Source: BACL11 sp945865535 (GTDB lineage Bacteria > Bacteroidota > Bacteroidia > Flavobacteriales > BACL11). Taken from it: a stretch of DNA of 64,000 nucleotides. Below, piece after piece: positions 34,595 through 42,299 of the stretch; the first letter of the stretch is position 1, and each line of letters begins with the position of its first letter. The notes below the pieces were generated by a model. That model had not been told where the DNA came from. It saw only the letters and a program-made list of their open reading frames with translations, and made no database searches. Position numbers and translations under genes: made by a program. The DNA is taken from assembly GCA_947502765.1 (NCBI GenBank), contig CANNBA010000005.1, positions 1 to 64,000 of the forward strand, read 5' to 3'.

Positions 34595-35185
34595 GATGCC
34601 GGCTGCTTCTATAAAAAACCCAACTAAGAAGCCGGTGTAAATCTGTGCATGATTATGTGCCTTTTCATTAATTCTAGCAACACCTAAAACGCCCGCAAGT
34701 AATACAAAAAGTATAATTATTTGCAGTAAGCCTCCAAATAAAATATTTAAGCTAAATAAGACTCCTACAGCTCCACCAATTCCCAACATATGAAGACTTA
34801 TTTTCCAGTATTTTGAAATAACCGCTGCAATAATAATTATAATAATTGCACCGGTAAGTTCAGATTTTAATACAGGTGAGAAAACAAGAATATCTCTAAG
34901 TTTGTAATATCCATAACACATCCAAATTGCAGTAATAAAAAGCGGTACAGATCGTTCTTTGTAATTACTCATTTCTAGAGAAGTAACTTGTTTTTTCTTA
35001 ATCAAAAATAAGATACTCATTAATGGAAGGATAATGGTGCTGAAAGCCAAAATCAGATAAATAAAATTTAAATAATTTGTGATTGCAAATCCAATATTTG
35101 GCACAAATTTTAAACTTAAATAAAGCGCTATCATGGGCATAAAAATTGGGTGCAGGATTACAGATATGGTTTTAGATAATCGCAT
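34583..35185 (-). CDS. PAP2-superfamily-like membrane protein with altered active site
   Basis: A 200-residue integral membrane protein with about six helices, placed in the PAP2 phosphatase superfamily by its three motif positions. All are altered: KERSVP (76-81) replaces Kx6RP, KISLH (128-132) replaces PSGH, and A170-R171-x5-H177-x3-Q181 replaces SRx5Hx3D. The final aspartate that polarises the catalytic histidine is glutamine. It may be a lipid phosphatase variant or a non-catalytic binder. Last gene of asnS > rpoN > this gene, overlapping rpoN by one base, and overlapping the convergent PD40/OmpA gene by 12 bp. Confidence 0.65.
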   Translation of the reverse strand: MRLSKTISVILHPIFMPMIALYLSLKFVPNIGFAITNYLNFIYLILAFSTIILPLMSILFLIKKKQVTSLEMSNYKERSVPLFITAIWMCYGYYKLRDILVFSPVLKSELTGAIIIIIIAAVISKYWKISLHMLGIGGAVGVLFSLNILFGGLLQIIILFVLLAGVLGVARINEKAHNHAQIYTGFLVGFFIEAAGILFF

Positions 35186-36504
35186 TATAATTCTCGTCTT
35201 AATCTTGCCGTTTCTATGCCTAATTGCTCTCTATACTTGGTAACTGTTCTTCTAGCGATATGGTATTCATCTTTTCCTAATAATTCAGAAAGCCTTTCGT
35301 CTGTAAAGGGCTGTAATTTATTTTCAGTTAGGATAATTTCTTTTAATTGGCTCTTAATTTCATTTGTGGAAATAAGTTCTCCATTATCTTTTCGAAATGC
35401 ATCAGAAAATAATTCCTTAACTTTAAAAGTCCCAAAATGAGCTTCAATAAACTTAGAATTACTTACTCTTGAAATGGTGGAAATATCCATATTAACGATA
35501 TCTGCAATATCAGCAAGTTTCATTGGCTTTAAATCACTGTCGTCCCCACTGATTAAAAAATCTTGTTGGAATTGCATAATTGCCTCCATTACCCGCTTTA
35601 AGGTAACTTCACGTTTTTCCATGGATTCTTTAAACCATTTTGCCCTTTCTACTTTTTGGATTAAGAATTCTTTTGTTTCTCTATCCTTGGTTTCTAATAA
35701 TAAATCGGAATAGTATTTACTTACTTTAATTGTTTTTGTATTGCCGTTATTAAGCTGTAATTGAAGTTGATTATTGGTTATTATAATTGTAAAATCAGGA
35801 TAAATATATTCCGCAGGTGCAGTATTTTTTGAAAACCCAGTTGCCGGAAATGGATTTAATTTTTCAATTAAATGATAAATAGCTTTTAGCTCTTTTTCAG
35901 AAAGGGAAAGATCTTTTAAAATCCGCTCAAAATTCTTATTGCTAAATGGGGTATAATACTCTGAAATTATTTGAAAAGCAACTTTTTGAGATGGGTGTAA
36001 TTTTCGTAATTGAATTAAAAGACAGTCTTGTAAATTTTCTGCTCCAACTCCAATAGGCTCTAAATCTTTTAGAATTTTTAAGGCTAATTGCAGGTCGTTC
36101 TCAGAAAAATCCATATTATTATTTGTTAAAAGATCACTACTAATAGAATACAAATCTCTGCTTAAAAAACCGTTATCATCAAGGCTATTAATAAGATATT
36201 TAACCAAAAACAAAATACCTTCTTCTAAACTTAAATCAATAATTTGTTTTCTAAGATGATCCTCCAAACTTTCAGTTTTATCTTCAATTTGGAAGTCTTC
36301 AAAATTTGGCTTAGGTGTAGAGCTGTAGTAGGGATTTTGATTTTCTTCTTCTTGCTCATCTTCATCAAGAGCAGGGTTTTCCTCAAGCTCTTGTTCTATT
36401 CTTTTTTCTAAGGTTACAATTGGTATTTGCAAAAGTCCTAAAAACTGTATTTGTTGAGGGCTTAGGCTTTGATATTGTTTCTGCTCTAACCTTTGCTTGT
36501 TCAT
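35185..36504 (-). CDS. rpoN: RNA polymerase sigma-54 factor
   Basis: Sigma-54 recognises -24/-12 promoters and needs an ATP-driven activator to open them. It has 439 residues, slightly short, mainly in the acidic linker. Region I is the glutamine- and leucine-rich start (QYQSLSPQQIQFLGLLQIP) that contacts activators. A core-binding region covers about 75-240. The DNA-binding part has the helix-turn-helix KLADIADIVNMDISTISRV, and the RpoN box is ARRTVTKYRE near the C-terminus. It overlaps asnS by one base, an operon partner I recall as common in flavobacteria. No sigma-54 activator or convincing -24/-12 site is in the window. Confidence 0.95.
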   Translation of the reverse strand: MNKQRLEQKQYQSLSPQQIQFLGLLQIPIVTLEKRIEQELEENPALDEDEQEEENQNPYYSSTPKPNFEDFQIEDKTESLEDHLRKQIIDLSLEEGILFLVKYLINSLDDNGFLSRDLYSISSDLLTNNNMDFSENDLQLALKILKDLEPIGVGAENLQDCLLIQLRKLHPSQKVAFQIISEYYTPFSNKNFERILKDLSLSEKELKAIYHLIEKLNPFPATGFSKNTAPAEYIYPDFTIIITNNQLQLQLNNGNTKTIKVSKYYSDLLLETKDRETKEFLIQKVERAKWFKESMEKREVTLKRVMEAIMQFQQDFLISGDDSDLKPMKLADIADIVNMDISTISRVSNSKFIEAHFGTFKVKELFSDAFRKDNGELISTNEIKSQLKEIILTENKLQPFTDERLSELLGKDEYHIARRTVTKYREQLGIETARLRREL

Positions 36505-37937
36505 TAAAATGCAGCATTTTGAGGTGTTCTTGGAAAGGGGATTACATCACGGATATTTTTCATGCCTGTTACAAACATTATTAGTCTTTCAAATCCTAGG
36601 CCAAATCCAGCATGCTTACAAGTTCCAAATTTCCTTGTTTCTAAATACCACCACAACTCCTCTTTACAGATATCCATCTCTTTCATTCGAGCCTCTAATT
36701 TGTCCAGTCTTTCCTCTCTTTGCGAGCCTCCTATAATTTCACCAATAGTGGGAAAAAGAATATCCATTGCTCTTACAGTTTCGTTATCATCATTCATTCG
36801 CATGTAGAAGGCTTTGATACCTTTAGGGTAATCTGTAATGATTACGGGTTTTTTGAATTTTTTCTCTACTAAATATCTTTCGTGTTCTGATTGTAAATCA
36901 GCACCAAAACCAGTGATTAAATATTTGAATTTTTTCTTTTTATTAGGTGTTGAATTTTGTAAAATATCAATTGCCTCTCGATATGTTAAGCGCATAAAAT
37001 CATTTTCCAAAACAAACTGAAGTCTTTCAAGAAGCCCCATTTCTGAGCGGTCTTCTTGCTTGAGTACGCTTTCCTCCTCAGCCATTCTTTTGTCTAGGAA
37101 TTTCAAATCCTCAATGTTGTTATCAATACAATATTGAATGGAATATTTTAGAAACTCTTCAGCTAAATCCATATTTGTTTCTAAATTACCAAAAGCCACT
37201 TCAGGTTCAATCATCCAAAATTCTGATAAATGTCTTGAAGTATTTGAATTTTCAGCTCTAAAAGTTGGGCCAAAAGTGTAAACCTTGCCAAGAGCTAATG
37301 CTCCTAATTCCGCCTCTAATTGTCCTGAAACAGTAAGGTGGGTTTTACTTCCAAAGAAGTCACTTGAAAAATCAATATGTCCATCATTAGTTTTTGGCAA
37401 ATTTGCTAAATCAAGATTAGTTACTTGAAACATTTCTCCAGCCCCCTCAGCATCAGCACTTGTAATAATTGGAGTGTGTAAATTAAAGAATCCTTTATCG
37501 TTAAAGAATTTATGAATTGCAAAAGTAAGGGCGTGTCGCAATCTAAAAACTGCTGAAAAAGTACTTGTTCTAAATCGCAGATGTGCTTTTTCTCTTAAGA
37601 ATTCTAAGGAATGTTTTTTGGGCTGTAATGGGTATTCATCTGGATCAGCAAGTCCTAAAATTTCTATTGTAGTAGCTAAAATCTCTGCAGCTTGTTCGCT
37701 CCCTTTTGAGGAAACTAATTGCCCCTCTACACGAATACAAGCTCCGGTTGTGATTTGTTTTAATAATTCTTCAGAAAAAGCCGCTCCCTCAGCAACTACT
37801 TGAATATTATTGATAGTGGATCCATCATTTAGTGCAATAAAAGAGACATTTTTACTTCCTCTTTTAGTTCTTACCCATCCGTTTATGGTTATATGTCGTT
37901 GCTCCAATTCTGTACTAAGCAGGTCTTTAATTGTCAT
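36504..37937 (-). CDS. asnS: Asparaginyl-tRNA synthetase
   Basis: Class IIb aminoacyl-tRNA synthetase that charges tRNA(Asn), 477 residues. The N-terminal OB fold that reads the anticodon begins ITINGWVRTKRGSKNVSFIA. The class II motifs follow: motif 2 in TFGPTFRAENSNTSRHLSEF, and motif 3 in GFGLGFERLIMFVTGM near the end. The tail RDVIPFPRTP is typical. It is the first gene of the asnS-rpoN-PAP2 operon, with a promoter element 28 bases upstream. Confidence 0.97.
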   Translation of the reverse strand: MTIKDLLSTELEQRHITINGWVRTKRGSKNVSFIALNDGSTINNIQVVAEGAAFSEELLKQITTGACIRVEGQLVSSKGSEQAAEILATTIEILGLADPDEYPLQPKKHSLEFLREKAHLRFRTSTFSAVFRLRHALTFAIHKFFNDKGFFNLHTPIITSADAEGAGEMFQVTNLDLANLPKTNDGHIDFSSDFFGSKTHLTVSGQLEAELGALALGKVYTFGPTFRAENSNTSRHLSEFWMIEPEVAFGNLETNMDLAEEFLKYSIQYCIDNNIEDLKFLDKRMAEEESVLKQEDRSEMGLLERLQFVLENDFMRLTYREAIDILQNSTPNKKKKFKYLITGFGADLQSEHERYLVEKKFKKPVIITDYPKGIKAFYMRMNDDNETVRAMDILFPTIGEIIGGSQREERLDKLEARMKEMDICKEELWWYLETRKFGTCKHAGFGLGFERLIMFVTGMKNIRDVIPFPRTPQNAAF

Positions 37938-37964
37938 TATTAATTAATTGGTTACCGATTAGGG

Positions 37965-37972
37965 CAAAGATA
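37965..37972 (-). promoter_or_regulatory. -7 promoter element (TATCTTTG) of the asnS-rpoN operon
   Basis: Exact TAnnTTTG match on the minus strand. It ends 27 bases before the asnS ATG at 37937 and would give a leader of about 23 bases. Confidence 0.6.
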
Positions 37973-38025
37973 TATAAAGTTGCTAATTGGCGTAATTACA
38001 AAGTAAAAGTAATTGTGATTCGGAC

Positions 38026-39963
38026 TTAGCCAACTTGAGATACTAGCTTGTTTGCCAATACTTCATGTACGGTTGCTATAATTGCATTCACATCATATTT
38101 ACAATCATGATGCAGTTCTTCCTGACTACCATGATGGATAAATTCATCAGGAATACCCAGTCTTTTTACAGCTGTTTGATAATTATTATTTGCCATAAAT
38201 TCTAGTATTGCAGAACCGAATCCCCCTTGTAAGCATCCATCTTCTATAGTAATAATAGTATTAAATTTTTTGAATATTGTGTGGAGTAATTTTTCATCAA
38301 GAGGCTTAACAAATCGCATATCGTAATGGGCAATATTTAAGCCTTCTTTTTCAAAAGTTTCTTGTGCACTTAATACAAAATTACCAGGATGCCCAAATGA
38401 TAAAATAGCAATTTCTTCTCCATCTTTTATTTTTCTACCCACTCCAATTTCAAGTTCTTCAAAAGGAGTTTTCCAATCTAACATAACTCCATTTCCTCTA
38501 GGGTATCTTATTGAAAAAGGACCCTGGTTTGGAAGTTGTGCAGTATACATTAAGTTGCGTAACTCTTGCTCGTTCATTGGAGAAGAAACAATCATATTTG
38601 GGATGCACCTAAAAAACGCAATATCAAAAGCCCCATGATGGGTGGCCCCATCAGCCCCCACAAGCCCTCCTCTATCAAGACAAAACACAACATTTAAGTT
38701 TTGAAGAGCGACATCATGTATTACTTGGTCATAGGCTCTCTGCATAAAAGAAGAATAGATATTGCAAAATGGCAATTTGCCTTGTGTTGCCATTCCAGCA
38801 GAGAAGGTTACGGCATGCTGCTCGGCAATACCAACATCATAGGTTCTATTAGGCATTTCGGCCATCATTTTATTTAAGGAGCTTCCGGTTAACATTGCTG
38901 GAGTTACACCCACTATATTTTCATTTTCTTTAGCAAGTTCAATAATTGTTTCTCCAAACACATCTTGGTATTTTGGGGGTGTTTTTTTGGTTTTATTCTT
39001 TATAATTTCTCCAGTTTCTTTATCAAAAATACCAGGAGCGTGCCAAGTAGTAGAATCTCCCTTTTCAGCTGGTATAAACCCCTTCCCCTTTACAGTTAGG
39101 CAGTGCAATATTTTAGGTCCGGGAATATTTTTCAAATCGTTTAGTATCTCCGCTACATGTTTTGCATCATGCCCATCAATTGGGCCAAAATATCTAAAAT
39201 TTAATGATTCAAAATAATTACTTTCTCCAAGTAAAGTTGTCTTCACGGCTCCCTCAACTTTTTTGGCTATTTTCTGGGCGTTAGGGCCAAACTGACTAAT
39301 TTTACCTAGCACTTTCCAAATTTTATTTCTTGCTCTATTATACGTTTTTGAAGTAGAAATATCGGCTAAATATTCTTTTAATGCTCCAACAGCTGGATCA
39401 ATTGACATGCAATTATCATTTAAGATAACAAGTAAATTAGTATTTTCTACTCCCGCATGATTTAACCCTTCAAAAGCTATTCCTGCTGTCATTGACCCAT
39501 CTCCTATTACAGCAATATGTTGTTTTGTGTTATCTCCATTACTTTTTGACGCAATTGCCATTCCTAGCGCTGCAGAAATAGAAGTGGAGGCATGTCCTAC
39601 TCCAAAAGTATCGTAAACACTCTCACTTCTTTTTGGGAAACCGCTTAATCCTCCTTTAATTCTATTGCTTGAGAACTGTTCTTTTCTGCCAGTTAAGATC
39701 TTGTGCCCATAAGCCTGATGTCCAACATCCCAAACTAATTGATCGTTAGGGGTGTTAAAAACATAATGCAAAGCAACGGTTAGCTCAACAACACCAAGAC
39801 TTGCTCCAAAATGCCCCCCCTTTTCGGATACAATATCAATTATATATTGTCTTAGCTCTGAGCAAACCTGTTCTAATTGACTTAGATTCAATTTTCTTAA
39901 GTCCGCAGGGCTGTTAATTTGGCTTAATAATTCGCCTTGAGGGTATTTTTCACTAATATTCAT
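38026..39963 (-). CDS. dxs: 1-deoxy-D-xylulose-5-phosphate synthase
   Basis: The first and flux-controlling enzyme of the MEP isoprenoid pathway, joining pyruvate and glyceraldehyde 3-phosphate with thiamine diphosphate. It has 645 residues from the ATG at 39963. The thiamine-binding motif starts IGDGSMTAGIAFEG and ends LNDN. The catalytic glutamate is in DVGIAEQHAVTFSAG, and the substrate loop has DRGGLVGADGATHHG. An upstream in-frame GTG at 39972 lies inside the -7 promoter element and so is not the start. It is monocistronic, divergent from the lytic transglycosylase gene. Confidence 0.97.
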   Translation of the reverse strand: MNISEKYPQGELLSQINSPADLRKLNLSQLEQVCSELRQYIIDIVSEKGGHFGASLGVVELTVALHYVFNTPNDQLVWDVGHQAYGHKILTGRKEQFSSNRIKGGLSGFPKRSESVYDTFGVGHASTSISAALGMAIASKSNGDNTKQHIAVIGDGSMTAGIAFEGLNHAGVENTNLLVILNDNCMSIDPAVGALKEYLADISTSKTYNRARNKIWKVLGKISQFGPNAQKIAKKVEGAVKTTLLGESNYFESLNFRYFGPIDGHDAKHVAEILNDLKNIPGPKILHCLTVKGKGFIPAEKGDSTTWHAPGIFDKETGEIIKNKTKKTPPKYQDVFGETIIELAKENENIVGVTPAMLTGSSLNKMMAEMPNRTYDVGIAEQHAVTFSAGMATQGKLPFCNIYSSFMQRAYDQVIHDVALQNLNVVFCLDRGGLVGADGATHHGAFDIAFFRCIPNMIVSSPMNEQELRNLMYTAQLPNQGPFSIRYPRGNGVMLDWKTPFEELEIGVGRKIKDGEEIAILSFGHPGNFVLSAQETFEKEGLNIAHYDMRFVKPLDEKLLHTIFKKFNTIITIEDGCLQGGFGSAILEFMANNNYQTAVKRLGIPDEFIHHGSQEELHHDCKYDVNAIIATVHEVLANKLVSQVG

Positions 39964-39971
39964 AAAGCGCA

Positions 39972-39979
39972 CAAAGATA
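39972..39979 (-). promoter_or_regulatory. -7 promoter element (TATCTTTG) of dxs
   Basis: Exact TAnnTTTG match, eight bases before the ATG at 39963. It overlaps the alternative GTG and therefore decides the start. The predicted leader is only about four bases. Confidence 0.6.
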
Positions 39980-40086
39980 CAAAATCGTTACTAGTGCAAA
40001 ATTAATACTATTCGTTAACAAACTAGCGTTAATAATTGAATACTTTTATGCGTGTGGTTAATGAAATTTTTTATCAATTTTAGTTT

Positions 40087-41406
40087 GTGAAAAAAGTTTT
40101 GATTTTGATTTTTAGTTTTAATGTTTTTTTAGCATATGCTGGGGATACGTTACGATATGATTCTGTTGATACCTTACTGATTGTTAATGAAGAAATTCAG
40201 GTTGAAAAAATCAATTCTCCTGTAAATATTTATAAAGAACGATTAAGAATCCTAGATGCTAATTCACCAATGGATTTGGCTTACGATGAAAAAGTTCAAG
40301 TGTTTATCGATAGTTATTTGGGCAGAAATAAGTCGTTAATTTCTAGAATGCAAGGGCTGAAAGAATTGTATTTCCCCTTGTTTGAACAACAATTAGACAA
40401 GTATAACTTGCCTTTAGAGCTTAAATATTTGGCAATTGTAGAATCTGCATTAAATCCTAGAGCCAAATCACGTTCTGGAGCTACTGGTTTGTGGCAATTT
40501 ATGTATTTAACAGGCAAAGAATTCGATTTAGAAGTTACCTCTTATATGGATGAAAGACAAGACCCCTTAAAATCTACTCAAGCTGCTTGCAAATATTTTT
40601 TAGAGCTACATGCTATGTTTGGGGATTGGAATTTGGTATTAGCCGCTTATAATGGAGGCCCAGGATATTTACAAAGAAAAATCAATTCTGTAGGCTCTAA
40701 TGATTTTTGGGAGCTATACCCTCACCTAAGAGAAGAAACAAGAAATTATGTCCCTTCTTTTATAGCCTTAAATTATGCCATGAACTATGCTAAGGAGCAT
40801 GATATATCAACAAAACCTATTGATATAAATTTTACTAAAACAGATACAATTACAATAAAAAAACAAGTAGATATAAGCACGCTTTCCCAAATGCTATCTC
40901 TTAATAAGGAAACTATAAGCTATCTTAATCCATGTTTTAAAGTAGATATTTTTCCGATAAATGCTATTTTAGTTTTGCCAACTTTTGCTATAAACGATTT
41001 TTTGAATAATGAGCAGGTTAATTATGCTTTTATTGATTCAGTAGATGCTAAAAAACTCTTAATTGATGAAGAACAAGTTGTCTATATTGTTAAAAAAGGA
41101 GATTATTTAGGAAGAATTGCTAAAGAATACGGAGTTAAATTATTTGAGCTGAGAGAATGGAATAAGCTTGAAAATACAGATTTATCTGTTGGAGATAAAT
41201 TAATTATTTATGTTAAAAAGAACCCAGAAATTTCTAAACAAGAGGAAAAAACTGTAATAAATGAGTATATCGTTCAGCCGGGCGATACTCTATGGGGGAT
41301 CGCTCAAAAGCATGAAGGAATAAGTGTTTGGGAAATAAAATCACTTAATAATTTGGAAAGCGATACGCTTAAACCAGGAACTAAAATTATTTTACCTACA
41401 ACTTAA
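40087..41406 (+). CDS. mltD: Membrane-bound lytic murein transglycosylase with two LysM domains (MltD-like)
   Basis: A 439-residue periplasmic enzyme that cleaves glycan strands, forming 1,6-anhydro ends. The signal peptide runs to about residue 18 (VFLAYA). The SLT domain holds the catalytic E119 in VESALNPRAKSRSGATGLWQF, which I split as VESALNPRA and SGATGLWQF, followed by AAYNGGPGYLQRKI. Two LysM wall-binding repeats close the protein (VYIVKKGDYLGRIAKEYGV and YIVQPGDTLWGIAQKHEG). The start is GTG, chosen because it gives an intact signal. It overlaps the DUF4837 gene by one base. A possible promoter TACTTTTA lies at 40041-40048. Confidence 0.92.
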   Translation: MKKVLILIFSFNVFLAYAGDTLRYDSVDTLLIVNEEIQVEKINSPVNIYKERLRILDANSPMDLAYDEKVQVFIDSYLGRNKSLISRMQGLKELYFPLFEQQLDKYNLPLELKYLAIVESALNPRAKSRSGATGLWQFMYLTGKEFDLEVTSYMDERQDPLKSTQAACKYFLELHAMFGDWNLVLAAYNGGPGYLQRKINSVGSNDFWELYPHLREETRNYVPSFIALNYAMNYAKEHDISTKPIDINFTKTDTITIKKQVDISTLSQMLSLNKETISYLNPCFKVDIFPINAILVLPTFAINDFLNNEQVNYAFIDSVDAKKLLIDEEQVVYIVKKGDYLGRIAKEYGVKLFELREWNKLENTDLSVGDKLIIYVKKNPEISKQEEKTVINEYIVQPGDTLWGIAQKHEGISVWEIKSLNNLESDTLKPGTKIILPTT

Positions 41407-42299
41407 TGAGATTTTTTTTTCTCGCTTTTTTAGTTTTTATTGGCTGTACTGAAGAAAGCAAAACATTACCCCATTCTACAGGAGAAAATTCAGAAGTTAT
41501 TTTTGTAGTAGATGATGCATTATGGGAAAATTCAGTTGATAGCTTGGCGAAGAATACATTTGGGGCAACAATTGAAGGTATCAGTCAAGCAGAATCGTTG
41601 TTTAGAATTGTTCAAATAAGCCATAGTGAATTCAAATCCATACTAAAAACACATACAAATATTGTAATAGTCTCAGAAGGAGTTAAAAAATCCAGTCAAA
41701 AAGATAAATGGGCAACCGGTCAATTTGTTGCTCAATTAATTTGGGAGAATAATCCTCAAAAATTACTAAAAGAACTTATAGAGCTAAGAACAATTTTTGT
41801 TGTAAAAGAAGTAAAATCAATAAAAAATTCTTTTGAGAAATCATCTCAAAAAAATATTGAAAAAACACTTTTAAGTAATTTTGGAATTGAGTGTATTGTC
41901 CCAAAAGAATATCAGATAATTAAAAACGATAGCACTTTGTTTTGGGCGAATTACGACCCTCCTAAATCAGATGAAATAAAAAATATTTTTACATTTTCAT
42001 TTGTCCCAAAAACCGCAAATTTACAAGCTGAAGTGCTCTATAAAACAGATAGTATTTTTGCAAAATATCTTGTAGGAGCAAAAGAAGGAAGCTATGCACG
42101 AATAGAACCAGCATACCCCCCTTATTATGTTGAAAATACTTATAGAGGACTTTGGAAACTAGAGCATGGGTTTATGGGGGGGCCGCTGCTTATTAAAACC
42201 TACTTTGTAAAAAATAAAATAGTTGTAAATGTAGGAATTGTATTTGCGCCTCAGAGCCGTAAAAGAAAGTTCATAAAAGAGTTTGAAGCTATTTTATAA
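41406..42299 (+). CDS. DUF4837 family lipoprotein
   Basis: A 297-residue predicted lipoprotein with a short signal ending in C14 (FLVFIGC). It matches DUF4837, a Bacteroidota family of unknown function. The N-terminal part resembles an alpha/beta domain (EVIFVVDDALWENSVDSLAK), the middle is helical and charged, and the end has GLWKLEHGFMGGPLLIKTYF. It is translationally coupled to mltD through a one-base overlap, which suggests a wall-related role. Its 3' end overlaps that of the convergent T9SS propeller gene by 11 bp. Confidence 0.8.
   Translation: MRFFFLAFLVFIGCTEESKTLPHSTGENSEVIFVVDDALWENSVDSLAKNTFGATIEGISQAESLFRIVQISHSEFKSILKTHTNIVIVSEGVKKSSQKDKWATGQFVAQLIWENNPQKLLKELIELRTIFVVKEVKSIKNSFEKSSQKNIEKTLLSNFGIECIVPKEYQIIKNDSTLFWANYDPPKSDEIKNIFTFSFVPKTANLQAEVLYKTDSIFAKYLVGAKEGSYARIEPAYPPYYVENTYRGLWKLEHGFMGGPLLIKTYFVKNKIVVNVGIVFAPQSRKRKFIKEFEAIL

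Noticed and set aside
34583..37972. Sigma-54 promoters or an activator gene near rpoN
   Set aside because: No TGGCAC-N5-TTGCA-like site was found in the gaps I inspected, and no AAA+ activator is encoded in the window.
40080..40087. TTAGTTTG as the -7 element of mltD
   Set aside because: It overlaps the GTG start, so a message from it would begin after the start codon, and there is no later start that keeps the signal peptide.
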